Notes: generated by a model not told the origin, from the letters alone. Shown: positions 43,019 to 55,319, counted from the stretch's first letter. The stretch: 64,000 nt of DNA from Paramacrobiotus metropolitanus (GCF_019649055.1 NW_026570261.1:930001-994000), one strand, 5' to 3'. Numbers and translations: made by a program.

Positions 43019-45759
43019 TCAAAAATTTGCAGAAAACGGCAGCTCCTCGAAGGTGATCAGTAAATGCTTCAAGAAACGACTTAGACGCAACGTTTTGAAG
43101 TCCCGCAGATCTGACGTAGCCCAGTAGCTGCCCGGCGAAACGTCATCATCGAACATATGCCTGCAGAAAGATAAAAACATGGTAATGTGGTTTGCGTCAG
43201 ATTTCTGGGAGTTACTAGAAAATCAACAAAGCAACCGCTGTTAGAGTTACTTTTGCAGGAAGTCCCGGAAATGCTGCCATCCTCCAGGGTAATCCACTTT
43301 TTGCGTCATCACACGGAACTTTTCGCGAAGCTTCTCAGTAAATATTTCCATGCGAGGTAAATTCTCTTCTACCAGTGCCATGAAATGACGAAAAATGGTA
43401 TCACTATCACGGCCATCGGAGCAGTCGAAACGCATGCTGGGTACCGAGATCGACAGATCGTCGAAATCTGGAAGCCGGCACCGTCGAGAGCAGATGCAGG
43501 TGATGTCTATGACGCTGTAGTTGCAGACCAGCAGTTGCCGGCAATACGGCATCAGAACTGGCAGATTGTACAAAAACTTTTCCCCGTCAAAGTCGCCGCA
43601 AAACATTTCGAAGGGGACAAGGCAGTCTTTAACGATGATTGTGGGCATTTTGGTCTTTTTCAGATCCAGCAACGAGGCCAGGATACCGAACGAATAGTGC
43701 ATAACATGATCGCCACGACGACCGAAATTGAGCAGCGCCAACGTCCGTGTGGACGGTTGCACGCTGCGATCAACCAGATAACTACAATAATAGTTTTCCG
43801 TATCCCGCCAACGTGGTGGATATTGTCGCATGGTGTGAAAATCGATTATCACTAATGCCGAGTCGGAGCAAGTGTCAATCACTGCCTTCCACAGGTGGCA
43901 TACTCTGCAAATACCGTCGGTTTATATGAAAACTTACGAGGAGTACTTCTTACTAGACTACTAGTGCAAAGGGGAATACGAAAGCAGAGAGAAGTAAAGA
44001 TCTGAATGGGATGATCTACTGTAAATGGATTGGGCGACGGTATTGAGACGGTAGATGGCACCGCCCTACAGATACCAAATTTATGTACAAGAACGTGAAC
44101 AGCTTAGGCTCGCTTAGATACTTTTTTACATTGTTCTGTGGTATTGTGTAGTTACGTGATTTGTACTCAGTACAAATCACAGTATACATTGGCATGGAAA
44201 ACGTTTACGGAGTAATGGCTGTAGAAAAATTCCAAAAAGTTTAAACGCATTTTGGAGTATCAAAATGTTACTGTGAAGTGTGAACCGTTCTTATCATAAT
44301 TTTGCATGGAAATGCGCATAATCATAAAGATCGCTCGTACACCGATCCACGTTCTAGCTTTTTTTCAGAGTTTGAAATGCACTATGTACCGGGTAATTTC
44401 CCATAATGGTGGGTAGGTAGTGGTACTGTACTTGCAATGGTAAGAAAATAAACGCAAAATTTTAGCAATGTTATATAGCTACCATTTTGCTTATGTGTAT
44501 GTTAAATTTAAAGATACAGTCTTGTCGGCATGAATCTTGCTGTCCACATGGCATGAGAACAAGATTTTTCCGGCTTTCTTACCGTTTAACTACAGCGCGA
44601 GAACGACATTCGAGCTGCAACAGTACTTCCGGCAAGACGGTAATGGCAACATTTCCTGGCATGTACGTCGTGTTGCCTGCAAAGTACGAGACATCACTTA
44701 AATCATGCGGTAACAGGATGGAAAACAAAGTGTTGGTTGGCTGCCTGGGAGTGGCTGGGACTTACAAACGGTGTTCACATGCTTCGTCGAAATCCCTCGG
44801 AACGGGCAAGGTTCCAACCATTCTCTGGCAAGCCCGGGCAAAGTAAACCACCCGCACGGAAAGCCAAAGCCGTTTCGCACTAGGCCTGTAAGGCAATTAT
44901 CAGGGGAAAAATAAGTGCGTCAATGGGCTTGTATTTACGCCTTAAATTCGTAGTCTACATGCAAACTTGTTGTCTTGCTACCGGTTCATGGGTCACCTAG
45001 GATGTATGCATTCCAACCGGCTTCCAGTTCGTTTTCGCTGCAACCATAAAACTGGACGAGGTTCTCCGCGGCTGTTAACAATCTGCGTTCGCAGTCTCCA
45101 GTGAAGAGGATGTCTTTTCCGTACCAATACCGTTTCCAGTGATCGAGCCCCAGGAACAACAACATCATCCTATCGTTGTCCATCTTCACGAAAACGCGCT
45201 CACATCCCACGTTGTACAGGGAATATCCAGCAGCACCAAAGACCAACTGAACAAATCTCAGCATCTCAAAGTTAGTAATTTTTCTGATGTACTTGACATA
45301 TTCCGATTGTATAGTCAGTTTGAGAATGGGTATCTCGTGGAGCAGTCCACACAACGATGGCTCCTTAGTCGGCAGAGGATCAACAATTTGCCACCGATGT
45401 AGAAGGTGCGGGGTTTCGGGTTCACCGGTTCCTTTTGTTAGAGCGGCATAATACACATTCAGTTGTCTGTCTAATAATTGTCCAGGACGAAATATGTACG
45501 GGCCGTTCCGGGTGCCCCGCACTGCAACGTGAACGCTGCCCGTGCTGCCTAGCGGCAAATAGTGGTGGTGCAGCCACACATATTGCGAATGGATCCAGCA
45601 AGGTGCCAGTTCCTCACAGTCAAAATCCACGAATACGCTATCGCCGTCAATATCCTGAATGTACGCCAGCATCCACACATCATCGCCGCGATTAACCAGC
45701 ACGGTGTTGCCTAAGTTAGCCAAGCGATTACTACGTTTCCCACATGAAAAGAAATCCAT
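43019..45759 (-). CDS. Tudor-like/F-box protein A4
   Basis: Predicted as join(45759-44997, 44885-44766, 44676-44583, 43904-43251, 43160-43019), 590 aa, uninterrupted. Start MDFFSCGKRSN. Tudor-like segment LVNRGDDVWMLAYIQDIDGD. F-box VLPEVLLQLECRSRAVVKR/VCHLWKAVID. C-terminal exon ends SYWATSDLRDFKTLRLSR. Exon 2 is only 120 nt: an earlier donor (GTAAGT at 44765) removes the CxC..YCCRPTCEQ part kept in A1-A3, yet keeps the phase. It pairs with A5 and A6 (shared MDFFSCGKR start, LRDF/LRNF tail and 3' flank) rather than with A1-A3. A P-type element lies about 180 nt upstream of its ATG, pushing the shared motif to 47205. Confidence 0.82.
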
Positions 45760-45937
45760 AATTCTGTTTTGGCCCGTAAGTCCAATTCGTGTAGTGTTAA
45801 TCAATCATACGAATAATATGATGGTAAACTCGTGGAGAAAAATGGCAAGAGAAAACATACGTATTTTAAGTGCAGCTGCGAATACTTGGCATGCAACTCA
45901 GCAAGTGCACCATTTAGAAAAATTAAGAAGCATTACC

Positions 45938-47161
45938 GTAGTGCATATGAAGCCCAGTATTACATACTTGTCTAAGTGCGGACAGAGCCATAAAACAATT
46001 AACCATGTGCGGGACCAGTGGTCGTGGCCTACCGCTTTGAACATGGAACAGCCGCTTCGTAAGTAAATAGAAGCCGACGAATCAGCAACCTGTTACCTTG
46101 CACAAGTGTAACAATGGTAACATTTGTCTGTAACAGCGGCATATTAGGGAAACTGTTACTGGTCGATACTAGCGTGTGCACATGCCATTAATAAAACCGT
46201 AACGACGAGTCGGTATTCAATATACATATACTCGTATATCTGTACTGGACTTGATACTGCGGCTCCACATTTCCTGGGGCTCCGGTAACCTTTATGGTGA
46301 AGTTCAGCAGGTGGCAAACGGGAAGGTACTGCCGTCTCCTTCAAGATGTTTTTCCCTTTAGGAGAATCGCTGTGGTTTTGGTGTACAAAATCTTCTTCCG
46401 TGAAATGATTACGACACACAATATCATGCTTTGATGGGAGACGCAAGTTACCGCAAAACTGGATCCATAAATTGCGAGTAGGGTAACCTTCTTTAGGAAC
46501 ATGATGAAACGATAACTTTGGCGACTGCCCAACTTCCAGCGACTGTTTCTTTGTTCTCGTACCTTGTTCGCTTGGACAGTTCAGCACAAAACACTTCGTC
46601 ACCATGTTTAACGTCACCACCACAAAAAATGAAATCAATCAAAATTTTGCATGGCTGTTATGACCCGATATATTAATAAACTGCATACAACATAAAATTA
46701 TTTCGTTGCTAGCTTTTAATTGCAGTGTAATGGCAAAACCGATTTCATGAACAAATGCATGGTAATGATGGCAGTCATAGACACGTAATCACTTTTGTGA
46801 CCCAGTAGCTATAGCATACGAGAATGTGCTATTATTGTAGTTACAATACCACCAGACAGAGATTAGAATCGTCTGCTCAGTATTGTTCACTTAAATGCTA
46901 CCAGTGGACATATAATATACATAACAGTGACCAGCAGACGCAAGATGGAGGTAGCTGCCGCCTGCCACTCACGTTACTGTCTTTCCTATTTTAGCTCTGA
47001 ATGCATTGAACGGAGCTGACTAAGTAAACAAGCAAACGGTACGGCGGCGAGGAAGCGGTCAAAGGGCCAGTCCCGCACATATTCTTGGTCTGTTCCCTTT
47101 CAAATACCTCTACTGTCCACACTTAGACAAGTATGTAATACGAGGCTTCATATGCACTACG
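45938..47161. mobile_element. P-type DNA transposon, non-autonomous
   Basis: 1.2 kb with inverted ends of 48 bp or more (45938-45985 and 47113-47160; start GTAGTGCATATGAAGCC), the similarity continuing inward with gaps to ~100 bp. Flanked by a perfect 8 bp target duplication GCATTACC at 45930-45937 and 47162-47169. An 8 bp duplication and a THAP-domain frame inside together indicate the P-element superfamily. The transposase catalytic part is absent, so the element is internally deleted. It splits the A4 upstream region. Confidence 0.8.
46156..46605 (-). CDS. THAP-domain frame of the P-type element
   Basis: 149 codons from the ATG of MVTKCFVLNC. It has the C2CH zinc finger of THAP domains (CFVLNC..VCRNHF), the conserved Trp in NLWIQFCGN, Phe and Pro anchors (FHHVPKEG), HFTEEDF and the closing AVPSRLP motif. 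THAP domains bind the subterminal sequences of P elements and, in host proteins, promoters. Beyond residue ~105 there is no recognisable domain, as expected if the rest of a P transposase was deleted. A host THAP gene captured between the inverted ends is less likely. Confidence 0.75.
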   Translation of the reverse strand: MVTKCFVLNCPSEQGTRTKKQSLEVGQSPKLSFHHVPKEGYPTRNLWIQFCGNLRLPSKHDIVCRNHFTEEDFVHQNHSDSPKGKNILKETAVPSRLPPAELHHKGYRSPRKCGAAVSSPVQIYEYMYIEYRLVVTVLLMACAHASIDQ

Positions 47162-47204
47162 GCATTACCGGTATAGTGCACAGTATTTGAGTTTGCAGTG
47201 CAGT

Positions 47205-47260
47205 GCAATGCAGTGCAGAATGGATCCACTAATGGGGAGCGGCTTCACTGAATCGGGCGA
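47205..47260. promoter_or_regulatory. Shared upstream motif between A4 and B2
   Basis: GCAGTGCAGAATGGATCCAC, then TAATGGGGAGCGGCTTCACT. It belonged to A4 before the P-type element moved it 1.2 kb away; it is now 255 nt upstream of the divergent B2 gene. Confidence 0.55.
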
Positions 47261-47514
47261 ATGCGGCTGATCAGTGCAAATCCATTAAAGTGGCCCTGAG
47301 CTGGCTTAGCGCAGTATGCCACGATACGACTATTCGTCGCAGTACAAGTAATACTGACTATAACATTATTAAGGCTATGTACAAGTATTAAGCTTATTCA
47401 TTTTCAGTTTCACAGTTTGAGATAAATACCTGCAGTGAGTTCTGCTCATTGGGCAGTGAGTGAAATTCAGTTAATAAAATAACTCATACACTGAATTACT
47501 AACAAGTCTCCAAC

Positions 47515-50024
47515 ATGCCGGCCACATTACGTTACTTTCAAGAGTTGCGCTCGGGTTCACCCGAAATCAACTACGGAAACACGGTACTGGTGCAACGCGA
47601 CACCGGCGTTTACTGGCTGGGATACGTGCAGGATATTGAGGGCGACAACTTTTTCGTTGACTTCGATGCCAACACAGTCAGTGCACAGTGGATCAATTCT
47701 AAGCAGCTGTGGCCGCATCATTTTATCGGCGTTCTCAATCGATTAAAATTGCCTGGATTATCCGCATATGTGGCGCTGCGAGATGAAGTCGGTGGGCCGC
47801 TAATTTTCCGGTCCGCCATGATAATCGAAGATTTGCACTGTATGTTTTGCGCCGTCTACCTGGATAATTCACCCGAACGCCGAATCGTGCCGGTACGGCA
47901 GCTTACGGCACGACTGCCGTCCGTGGACGGTGAGCCGAGCTTCTTCGGAAGGGTTAACGGGCTCGTCTACCGGAAGCATATCGTCGATTTCGGCCGGCCG
48001 CACATGTTACGTCATGTAAAGTTTATGCCCGAGTTCCTGGCTGAGACATGTCAGTTATCGCTGGCTCCTGGTAGCCGTGCGTCTGGTGTCCATTGTCGAT
48101 TTAAAATGATTGGGCTCGGAGCTGTTAAATCTTTTTTCCAGTGTACGGAAGAAGAGCATTCTGATCCGTGTGAGCAGCATGAGTTTAGTGTTCGGGTGTT
48201 CGTCAGAGCGTCTATCGTCACGGTGACGTTCATCTGTTTTGAAGTGCACGCGGACGCCGCCGGGCGAAGTATGTTCTGGACTGTGGACACTTTGAAGGAT
48301 GCATGCCAACGGTACCTCTACAAGCAACAAACCCGGGAGTCCCAGTTGATTGTTAATTTGGCGGTGACGGGTTGCTCGACGGTTGCTCCATTCCAGCACG
48401 GTTAGTGTAGTCGTCTAGGGTCGGTCTGACTTCGGAAGTCAATCTAGTTACCGCGTTGTGCCTTCGTGTACCGTTTCTGTAGCTGTGGCCAGTGGCCACT
48501 GCGAACAGCCACTTCGTGCGGCAGATCAGCCACACCTAAGCTAGACTCGCTTGGAATTTGAGACACATCCTAGCAAAAGAGACAGTACAAAAATAAACTG
48601 CGACAGATTAATTTCCCACTGATAAGTGGTAACGATAGTGGTATTGCAGAGAATGAAGAATTGCGCATAACTGATCTGCCGGTGGCTGTTCTTGGGTGTG
48701 TTTTGCGGGATCTGGATGTCCTTACACAGTCACGGATCAGCCAGTAAGTGACGGAAATTGATTTACTAATTAGCGCTTTTCGTTTGAACATTGCGCACTT
48801 TTATCACCAAAATTTGTGAGTTACGACGGCTATACGGCTTTGCTTTATACAGCCCGACGTACTTCAAAGAAGGTGCTTAAGCCTTATAGAAGTGAACTGC
48901 AGAAGATCAAAGTTAATTAACTGCGACGTTAGAGACAAACTTGTTGCACTTAATATCCGGTAATCTCTGACGAAAACCATTTTTTATCGAGCGATTTTGT
49001 AATCTGGATCTCCGCTACTTATCGTTCCCAGGGTGTGTGCATTGTGGAGACTTGTGCTGCATGAACCGGTCAAGAACCGTCACGTGATCCTCATCCTCCG
49101 TCCGCTGCCCGTAAGGGATTCGTGGGATAGTTGGATCACGATGGCTTTATGCGCCAACGAAGTATACAAATTCTCCATGATGCTGGAAGGTAGCATTACC
49201 CAGAACACGCGCGTCGTGGCGTTAGTGGACGAAAGAACCCTTGAAGAGCGTGCCGTCCTTAGAGCACACTCCTGCAGTAATGCCGAATTCGTATGGCAAA
49301 TGCAGAGTATCGTCGATGTACTGAAAAGGAAAGCCCTACGCTTGCCACTGCTCATCGCCAACAACGGCAACGAACACTCAGCAGTCATCGGCATCCCGTT
49401 CCTGCACCTGCGTGCCAATGATCGCACGTGTAAGAACTACGAATGCCGGACGCTGTCATCCGCAAGTGGATGGATGTCGGCGTGTGAAGAGCTGTGGCTG
49501 ATTAACTACACCGCCTCCGGTGGGACCGGCTCCCAGCATTTACTGCAGTGGCTCTATCCTACAGGACAGTTGTGGCCGGACGAGGAGAGGGCGTTCATGT
49601 GCGACACCGATGAGGAGCGGCTGCATGTGGTTATTCCTTGGCTGCGTTTCGGAAGCACGGAACCAGCCGCAGAGCAGTGCCGACGCTTCTTGGCCGCGGT
49701 TAACGACGGTTCCCCGGCCGTTACACAGCGGGTTTGGGAAAAGGTCACGGCGATCCATGGGCGTTGGGTGCGGACGTTGGCCTACCCAGAACAGTGGACC
49801 GGAATTCATCGCTTCATCCGGATGTAAGTAAAGCCTCGGCATGGCGCGCCAGAATAGGTTACTGCAATGGTTGGGTTAGACAGCGGTTCGTGTTGATTAG
49901 GTTCAACAGTTTTCCAGCCGACAACAGCCCGCAGATCTGGGATCAAATCGATTTGCGGTACATGGACCTGTCATGGTTGAACAAGTTGACCTTTGCCGCA
50001 CTGGACGCCTATTACAAAGATTAG
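47515..50024 (+). CDS. Tudor-like/F-box protein B2
   Basis: Predicted as join(47515-48400, 48650-48743, 49032-49823, 49901-50024), 631 aa, uninterrupted. Exon 1 MPATLRYFQELRSG, Tudor-like NYGNTVLVQRDTGVYWLGY, QDIEGDNFFVDFD. Exon 2 is again 94 nt and gives LPVAVLGCVLRDLDVLTQS..ISQ, joined to VCALWRLVLHEP: an F-box. Exon 3 is the C-terminal module (ALVDERTLEERAV, LPLLIANNGNE, SACEELWLINYTAS, HRFIRM). Exon 4 runs FNSFPADNSPQIWDQIDLRY, then TFAALDAYYKD. Exons correspond one to one with B1, with B2 in opposite orientation. It is divergent to A4. Confidence 0.82.
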
Positions 50025-50682
50025 CGCAGGCACAAAATGTGCAGTGTAAAGATACGAACTGCTGCAGCTCTGCTTTTCTTGTCTTTTTTGTTTTTCGGTA
50101 ATGCACTTGTAATTCGGACCAAGCGTCCGCTGTAGTGAAATTCTGAGCCCTAACTGATTCTTAGGCATGGAAATGAGTAATGCGCAGGAGGGACCTGTAG
50201 TGCAGTAGGTGTTTGGAGTAGTATGGTGTCGTCGTACTTTTTTGTTGCAGTCTGTTCCTCTGACGAAGCTTATCGGTGCCAGTTATTCCCACTTGATCCT
50301 TTCAATTACCGTCAAAATTCATTTAAGTATAGATTTTAATGAATTTTTATAATGCAGTTTAATACTCGCACTTACTGTTTAACATTTCACTTAACACCGA
50401 ATGCACGAAATGTAAACATGTAGGAAACAAAATGTACAAACTGCCAAAGAATAGGCACTTACATAGGTAAATTAAAATTGCTAACGTCTTATCAGAAGTC
50501 TACTCTGTTGGTATGATAAGTCCTTTGAAATAATCATATTGCTACCAGTAAAATTATTCAGACACTATCGGTACTTCAGCTTCCCAGTACACCTTGCTCG
50601 TGATCTAAAACGTTCAGTAACCAGAAACGTTTTACACTGCATACACAGTAAACGATAATCCCAATAGCCTTGGTGGATCTCC
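50025..50682. other. Intergenic between convergent B2 and A5
   Basis: No gene. 50245-50410 is the A-type 3' flank shared with A4 and A6. Confidence 0.45.
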
Positions 50683-53534
50683 TCAGTGATTCGCAGAAAA
50701 CGGCAGTTCCTTGCATACATTCAGCAAGTGCATAAGGTAACGGCTGAGACGCAAGGTCTCAAAGTTCCGCAGATCGGCTGTTGCCCAGTAATTGTCATGC
50801 AAACCTTGTTCGTCAAACACGTGCCTACAAAAACATGTAAATATTGAAATACGGTTGACGTCAGATCTAATAGACCAGCTTCTAAATAATCAACATAGCA
50901 GGCAGTTGCTGTGAGAGTTACTTTTGCAAGAAGTCCCGGAAATGCTGCCATCCTGCAGGGTAGTCCACTTTTTGCGTCACCTCGCTAAACTTGTGGCGAA
51001 GTTTGTCGGTAAATTGTTCCACGGGAGGTAGATGATCTTCTACCACTGCCATGAAATACCGAAAAATCTCATCCTTATCCAAACCGTCACAGCGATGGAA
51101 ACGCATGACAGACAGGGTAATGGTAGGCAGCGTAATGGGAAGACCATCTGAACTGCCCCTTCCACGATACCGCCAACGGCAGCCACAGAGACTGTTTTCG
51201 ATACTGTAGTTAATGACCAACAGCTGGCGGCAATATGGCGTTAGAGCTGGTATATGGAACAAATATTTGTCATGGACAAAGTCGCCGCAAAATATTTCGA
51301 TCGGGACAAGGCAGTTTTTAATAATGATTGTGGGTATCTTGATCTTTTTCAGATTGAGCAGTGAGGCCGTAATACCGAACGAAGTTTGTGTATCGTCGCC
51401 GCGTCGACCGAAACTGAGCAGCGCCAGCGTCCGCGTAGACGGCTGCACGTTGCGATCTATCAGACAACTGTAATAGTAGTCTTCCGTGTCCAGCCAACCT
51501 GGCGGATATTTTCGCATGGTCTGGAAGTCCATGATTACTAATGTCGAGTCTGAGGTGTCGATCACTGTCTTCCATAGGTGGCACACTCTGCAAAAACCGC
51601 GAATTTATTTACAGAGACTTAAGATGGATGCATGTACATGTGCAAAATGTAAGGCTTAGTAAACCTATAAAATTTTGGTATGAAAAAAATGGTCGAAGTC
51701 GTAGATACACCAATTCACACGTCTACCGACTTTCTTACCGTTTTGCTGCAGCGCGAGAACGACAGTCAAGCTGCAGCAGTACTTCCGGCATGATGGTAAT
51801 GGCAACATTTCTTGGCATGTTCGTGAGGTTGTCTGCAAATTTCAAGACCAGTGCGGTTAGGCCTTCATTACTCGTAATGATGAATGTGCGTGTACCATCC
51901 AGTTTGTTAGAGTAGACAATTGACATTAAGATCTCCACCTTTTACAAGCATCGCCGTTCCAAAAATAGCAAAGAGATTTCCAGTATGTTGAAAAAATTTT
52001 CGCAAACAAGCATCGACTTTTTTAGAGCAGCAAAAGCCAAAGTTTTAAGGGTATGTGCCGAAATTACAGATTTGTAGTACTTTAATAGCCTTGTCGGACG
52101 GGGAAATATAATAACGAAAACACTAGGCTTCGCAACCGTCAGTGCGCGTTCGAACGCGCACGCCCTACTACCTGCGCGAGATACCATGGACAGAATCCCG
52201 AGCTGAACTAACCTATCAGAGTGGACCGGCATACATCCGGGTTGAGAACGGCCTGCAACCTGGTGGGCTGGCTCCAACGAATGGCGCTGGTATGTTCTGT
52301 GCAAATCCCTGGGATCGGGTGAGGTTTAAAACACTTCCTGGTAAGCGCGTCCGCAGTTTCCCAACACGGCCACCCTAAACCATTCCGTGCTGCTTCTGCA
52401 AGGCAGAGCGTAAAGAAATATTATACAAGCACATATCTGTGCATACGTAAAGATTTCTGAACAATTGGTCAGTTTAACTAATCATTACGAACAGTTGGTC
52501 ACTGCGACAAGGAACGGACAGCGAATCAATTTTATTTTTTAGACGTATTTACTTGGCTGGGCGTCAAGAGTTCCATAAATACTTCAGTTAACCAATCCAA
52601 CAGCATGAAAAAATACAAAGCGAATACAAAAGGAAATTTTCTTTCTGACATACATGAATAACATTATGACGTTATCATTCCGGCGCGCTGCTGTAATGGT
52701 CATACATTAATAACTCACCCTTGTCCTGTTACGTTGTTAGAACATAGATACAGTACCTAGCATGTATGCATTCCAGCCGGCTTCCAGTTCGCTTTCGCTG
52801 CAACTATAAAACAGCACGAGGTTCTCCGCGGCTGTTAGCAATCTGCGTTTGCAATCTCCTAAGAGGAAAATGTTTTCCGACTGCATTGAGTATCTGCTCT
52901 TTTGCCACTGAGTAGTTCCCAGGAACAACCACATCATCTTGTCTTGTTCCACCTTCACGAAAAATCTATCATTTTCCATCCAGACCTCTGAATACCCAGC
53001 AGCGCTAAAGACCAACTGAACAAATCTCCGAATCTCATAGTCGGTAATTTTGTGGATTAAATGGATGTATTCCGATTGGATTGTCAGTTTTATTATGGGT
53101 ATTTCGTGCAGTCGTCCCCACAACGACGGCTGCTCAGTCGGCAGTTCATCCACAATTTGCCACCTATGTATAACGAGCTGGGTTTCGGGTTCCCCGGTCT
53201 CCCCGGTCAGAGCGGCATAGTACATATTGTACTCTCTGTCCAACAGTTTTCCAGGACGTAACGTGTATGGTCCGTTCTGGGAACTCCGCACAGCAACGTG
53301 GACGTTGGTCACGATGATCGGTCTGCCTAGCAGCTCATAGTGGTGATGCTGCCACACATATTGCGAATGGATCCAGCCAGGTTCCAGCTCTGCACAGTCG
53401 AAATCCACGTACACGTTATCGCCGTCAATATCCTGAATGTACGCCAGCATCCACACATCGTCACCGCGATTAATCAGCACTGTGTTGCCTAAGTTTGCCA
53501 AATTATTACGCTTCCCACAAGAGAAAAAATCCAT
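50683..53534 (-). CDS. Tudor-like/F-box protein A5
   Basis: Predicted as join(53534-52757, 52395-52213, 51832-51739, 51587-50922, 50824-50683), 620 aa, uninterrupted. Start MDFFSCGKRNN; the frame upstream opens only with GTG. Tudor-like LINRGDDVWMLAYIQDIDGD; F-box IMPEVLLQLDCRSRAAAKR, joined to VCHLWKTVID; C-terminal TRTLALLSFGRRGDD, WQHFRDFLQ, DNYWATADLRNFETLRLSR. Exon 2 keeps its length (183 nt) but its cysteines are largely replaced (KCFKPHPIPGICTEHTS..WSQPTR), so this exon evolves much faster than the F-box and tail. Confidence 0.82.
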
Positions 53535-53747
53535 AATTCTTTTCACTTTTGGCCCGGACGTCCACTTTGTGTAAAGTAGTGTTTGTCCATGATACGAGAG
53601 TACAGGTACAATGATAGCTCATTTGGAGAAAAATGGGGATATTTCAAATGCATTTGCTAATACCGGTATCTGGCCTGCAAACTGCACCAAATAGAAAAAG
53701 AAAAACTTTTCAAGAATAAAAGGGTATAGCAACTGCCACCTAGTGCT

Positions 53748-53800
53748 GGTTGCAACGCAAAATGGATCCACCAATTGGCAGCAGCTTGACTGAATCCGGT
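53748..53800. promoter_or_regulatory. Shared upstream motif, A5
   Basis: GGTTGCAACGCAAAATGGAT, then CCACCAATTGGCAGCAGCTT, about 215 nt upstream of the A5 ATG. Confidence 0.45.
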
Positions 53801-54108
53801 TGCAGCCTGCAGCAGCTAAGCTATGCATACAATCTAGGAATAGAACGCTTGAAAATGTTGCCAGCACCCTACAGCTTGTTTCTCGTTAGAAACTGCCTCA
53901 GTGTTCCGAAATTTTTGAGCGGCCTGCCCACCTGCGTAGTTATGCACATCTTTGAAAGGATAAGACGACATGCTTTGGACGGGTGTGGATTAATTTGAAA
54001 TTGCAAAAATTACTGAAGAACAATTGAGCTCATACATCTCTTCCAGTACGGCGTGGGGGTTTTGGAACACGACGATAGAGGCGTTAGCTGTTTGTGCCCT
54101 TTTCCAAG

Positions 54109-54310
54109 TAAAGCGGGCAAGTGCTGCATGGAGAATTCTGCGGATTGCACGGACTGCAAACAAGTAAGCTCACAGTATCTTGAGCGGCGCTGGGAGAGGG
54201 AGCGGAATAAAGGCACAATGAACAAAGCGGGCTCCCAGGCACAAGACATCCGGCTGCTCCGCAAATGCCGGCTCAGCCCGAATAGCCGGCATTGGCCAGC
54301 ATGACACTCT
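54109..54310 (-). pseudogene. Decayed copy of the 39470 12-Cys gene
   Basis: Reads almost in one frame as the mature part of copy 5: CGAAGCLVPGSPLCSLC, then QDTVSLLVCSPCNPQNSPCSTCP. At least one in-frame stop is present, several cysteines are lost and the signal peptide is unrecognisable. The conserved upstream box survives at 54823-54857, separated by an extra ~0.3 kb. Confidence 0.7.
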
Positions 54311-54349
54311 TGCAAGTTTGACGTTACCAGCAGCCGCACAGCAAACAAA

Positions 54350-55319
54350 TATTAAATCGAATAGCTTGTTTGTTTGTTTGTTTAATGGACGATCAGGTAT
54401 AACCTGCACGAGGTCGTAGACTACTCATAATAGAAAAACTTTCGCAGTAGCGAAAGTCTTACGCAAAGAGAAACCACAAAAGTAAACAGTATAGTTCACA
54501 GTAAACAACAATGATCTTTATGAATAAAACGTTTCGTCCACTTTAAATCCGTCCATTATACAGCAAGGAGAGCTGCATCGAAGCGGCTAACGTGTATGTA
54601 CGCTTCCTTCGGGAGCACAATTTCGTTCCAAAGACTGGCCATGAGGACAAAGCATTAAAGAAAGCCGACGCACGGATGAAATTGACTAATTTGCAGCACT
54701 AGAAAACTAGCTAGGTTAGTTTGTTATACTACAACTTAGCATCGAGCATCTTAGCATCTATAGTACATCGAGTTATACAAAGTAGGTTTAAAGGGCTCTA
54801 CAATTCGTTAGACGCAAAAACACTGAAACCGCCTAAGGTCACGCGCTATCGAGAACTCTTTTTAATGCATTCCAAATAATGTGAAGTGGCTCCGAATTTT
54901 TTTCTGCTCGTAACACTGCAGAAAATGAAACTTTGTGATTAAAACAGCATTGTCAATGCATCAGCTCTTTTGGCCGTTGAAAATGTTTACATGATCTTAT
55001 TCAGTTAATCAGCGTTTCAATGCTAAGAATTTATTGAATTTTTATCAGTGCCACTAAGTGCCGTTTAACAATTTGACCTGATCTTGAATACCGAAAGGGA
55101 TGTAATGTGTTTATTCTGTACGTAATACACTCGAAGAATACACCTTAAAAAAATCGAAATTGTGAGTGTAGCAAAAATTCATCACTTATACCCTTTGCGG
55201 CAATCTTATTACCGTTATTTAGTTCAGTTACGCCGGCACTAGATCAGTTTAGGATGTTCACACAGTAAACGGTTAATCTCGATAACCTTGAAGTACTTCC
55301 TCAGACTTCCTCAGTAATT
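54350..55319. other. Intergenic with TTTG tract and conserved box
   Basis: A (TTTG)4 tract at about 54365-54384, a small TTTCGCAG/AGCGAAAG palindrome near 54440, the 12-Cys upstream box at 54823-54857 (ACTGAAACCGCCTAAGGTC), and A-type 3' flank from about 55010. No gene. Confidence 0.45.

Noticed and set aside
43385-43855. 156-codon + strand frame opposite A4 exon 4 and similar antisense frames opposite other A exons
   Set aside because: The opposite strand carries the conserved spliced family protein; the antisense frames are not conserved between copies and arise from codon bias.
54109-54310. Possible selenocysteine at the TGA in the broken 12-Cys copy
   Set aside because: The copy has also lost other cysteines and its signal peptide, and no SECIS-like hairpin was noticed downstream, so decay is the simpler reading.
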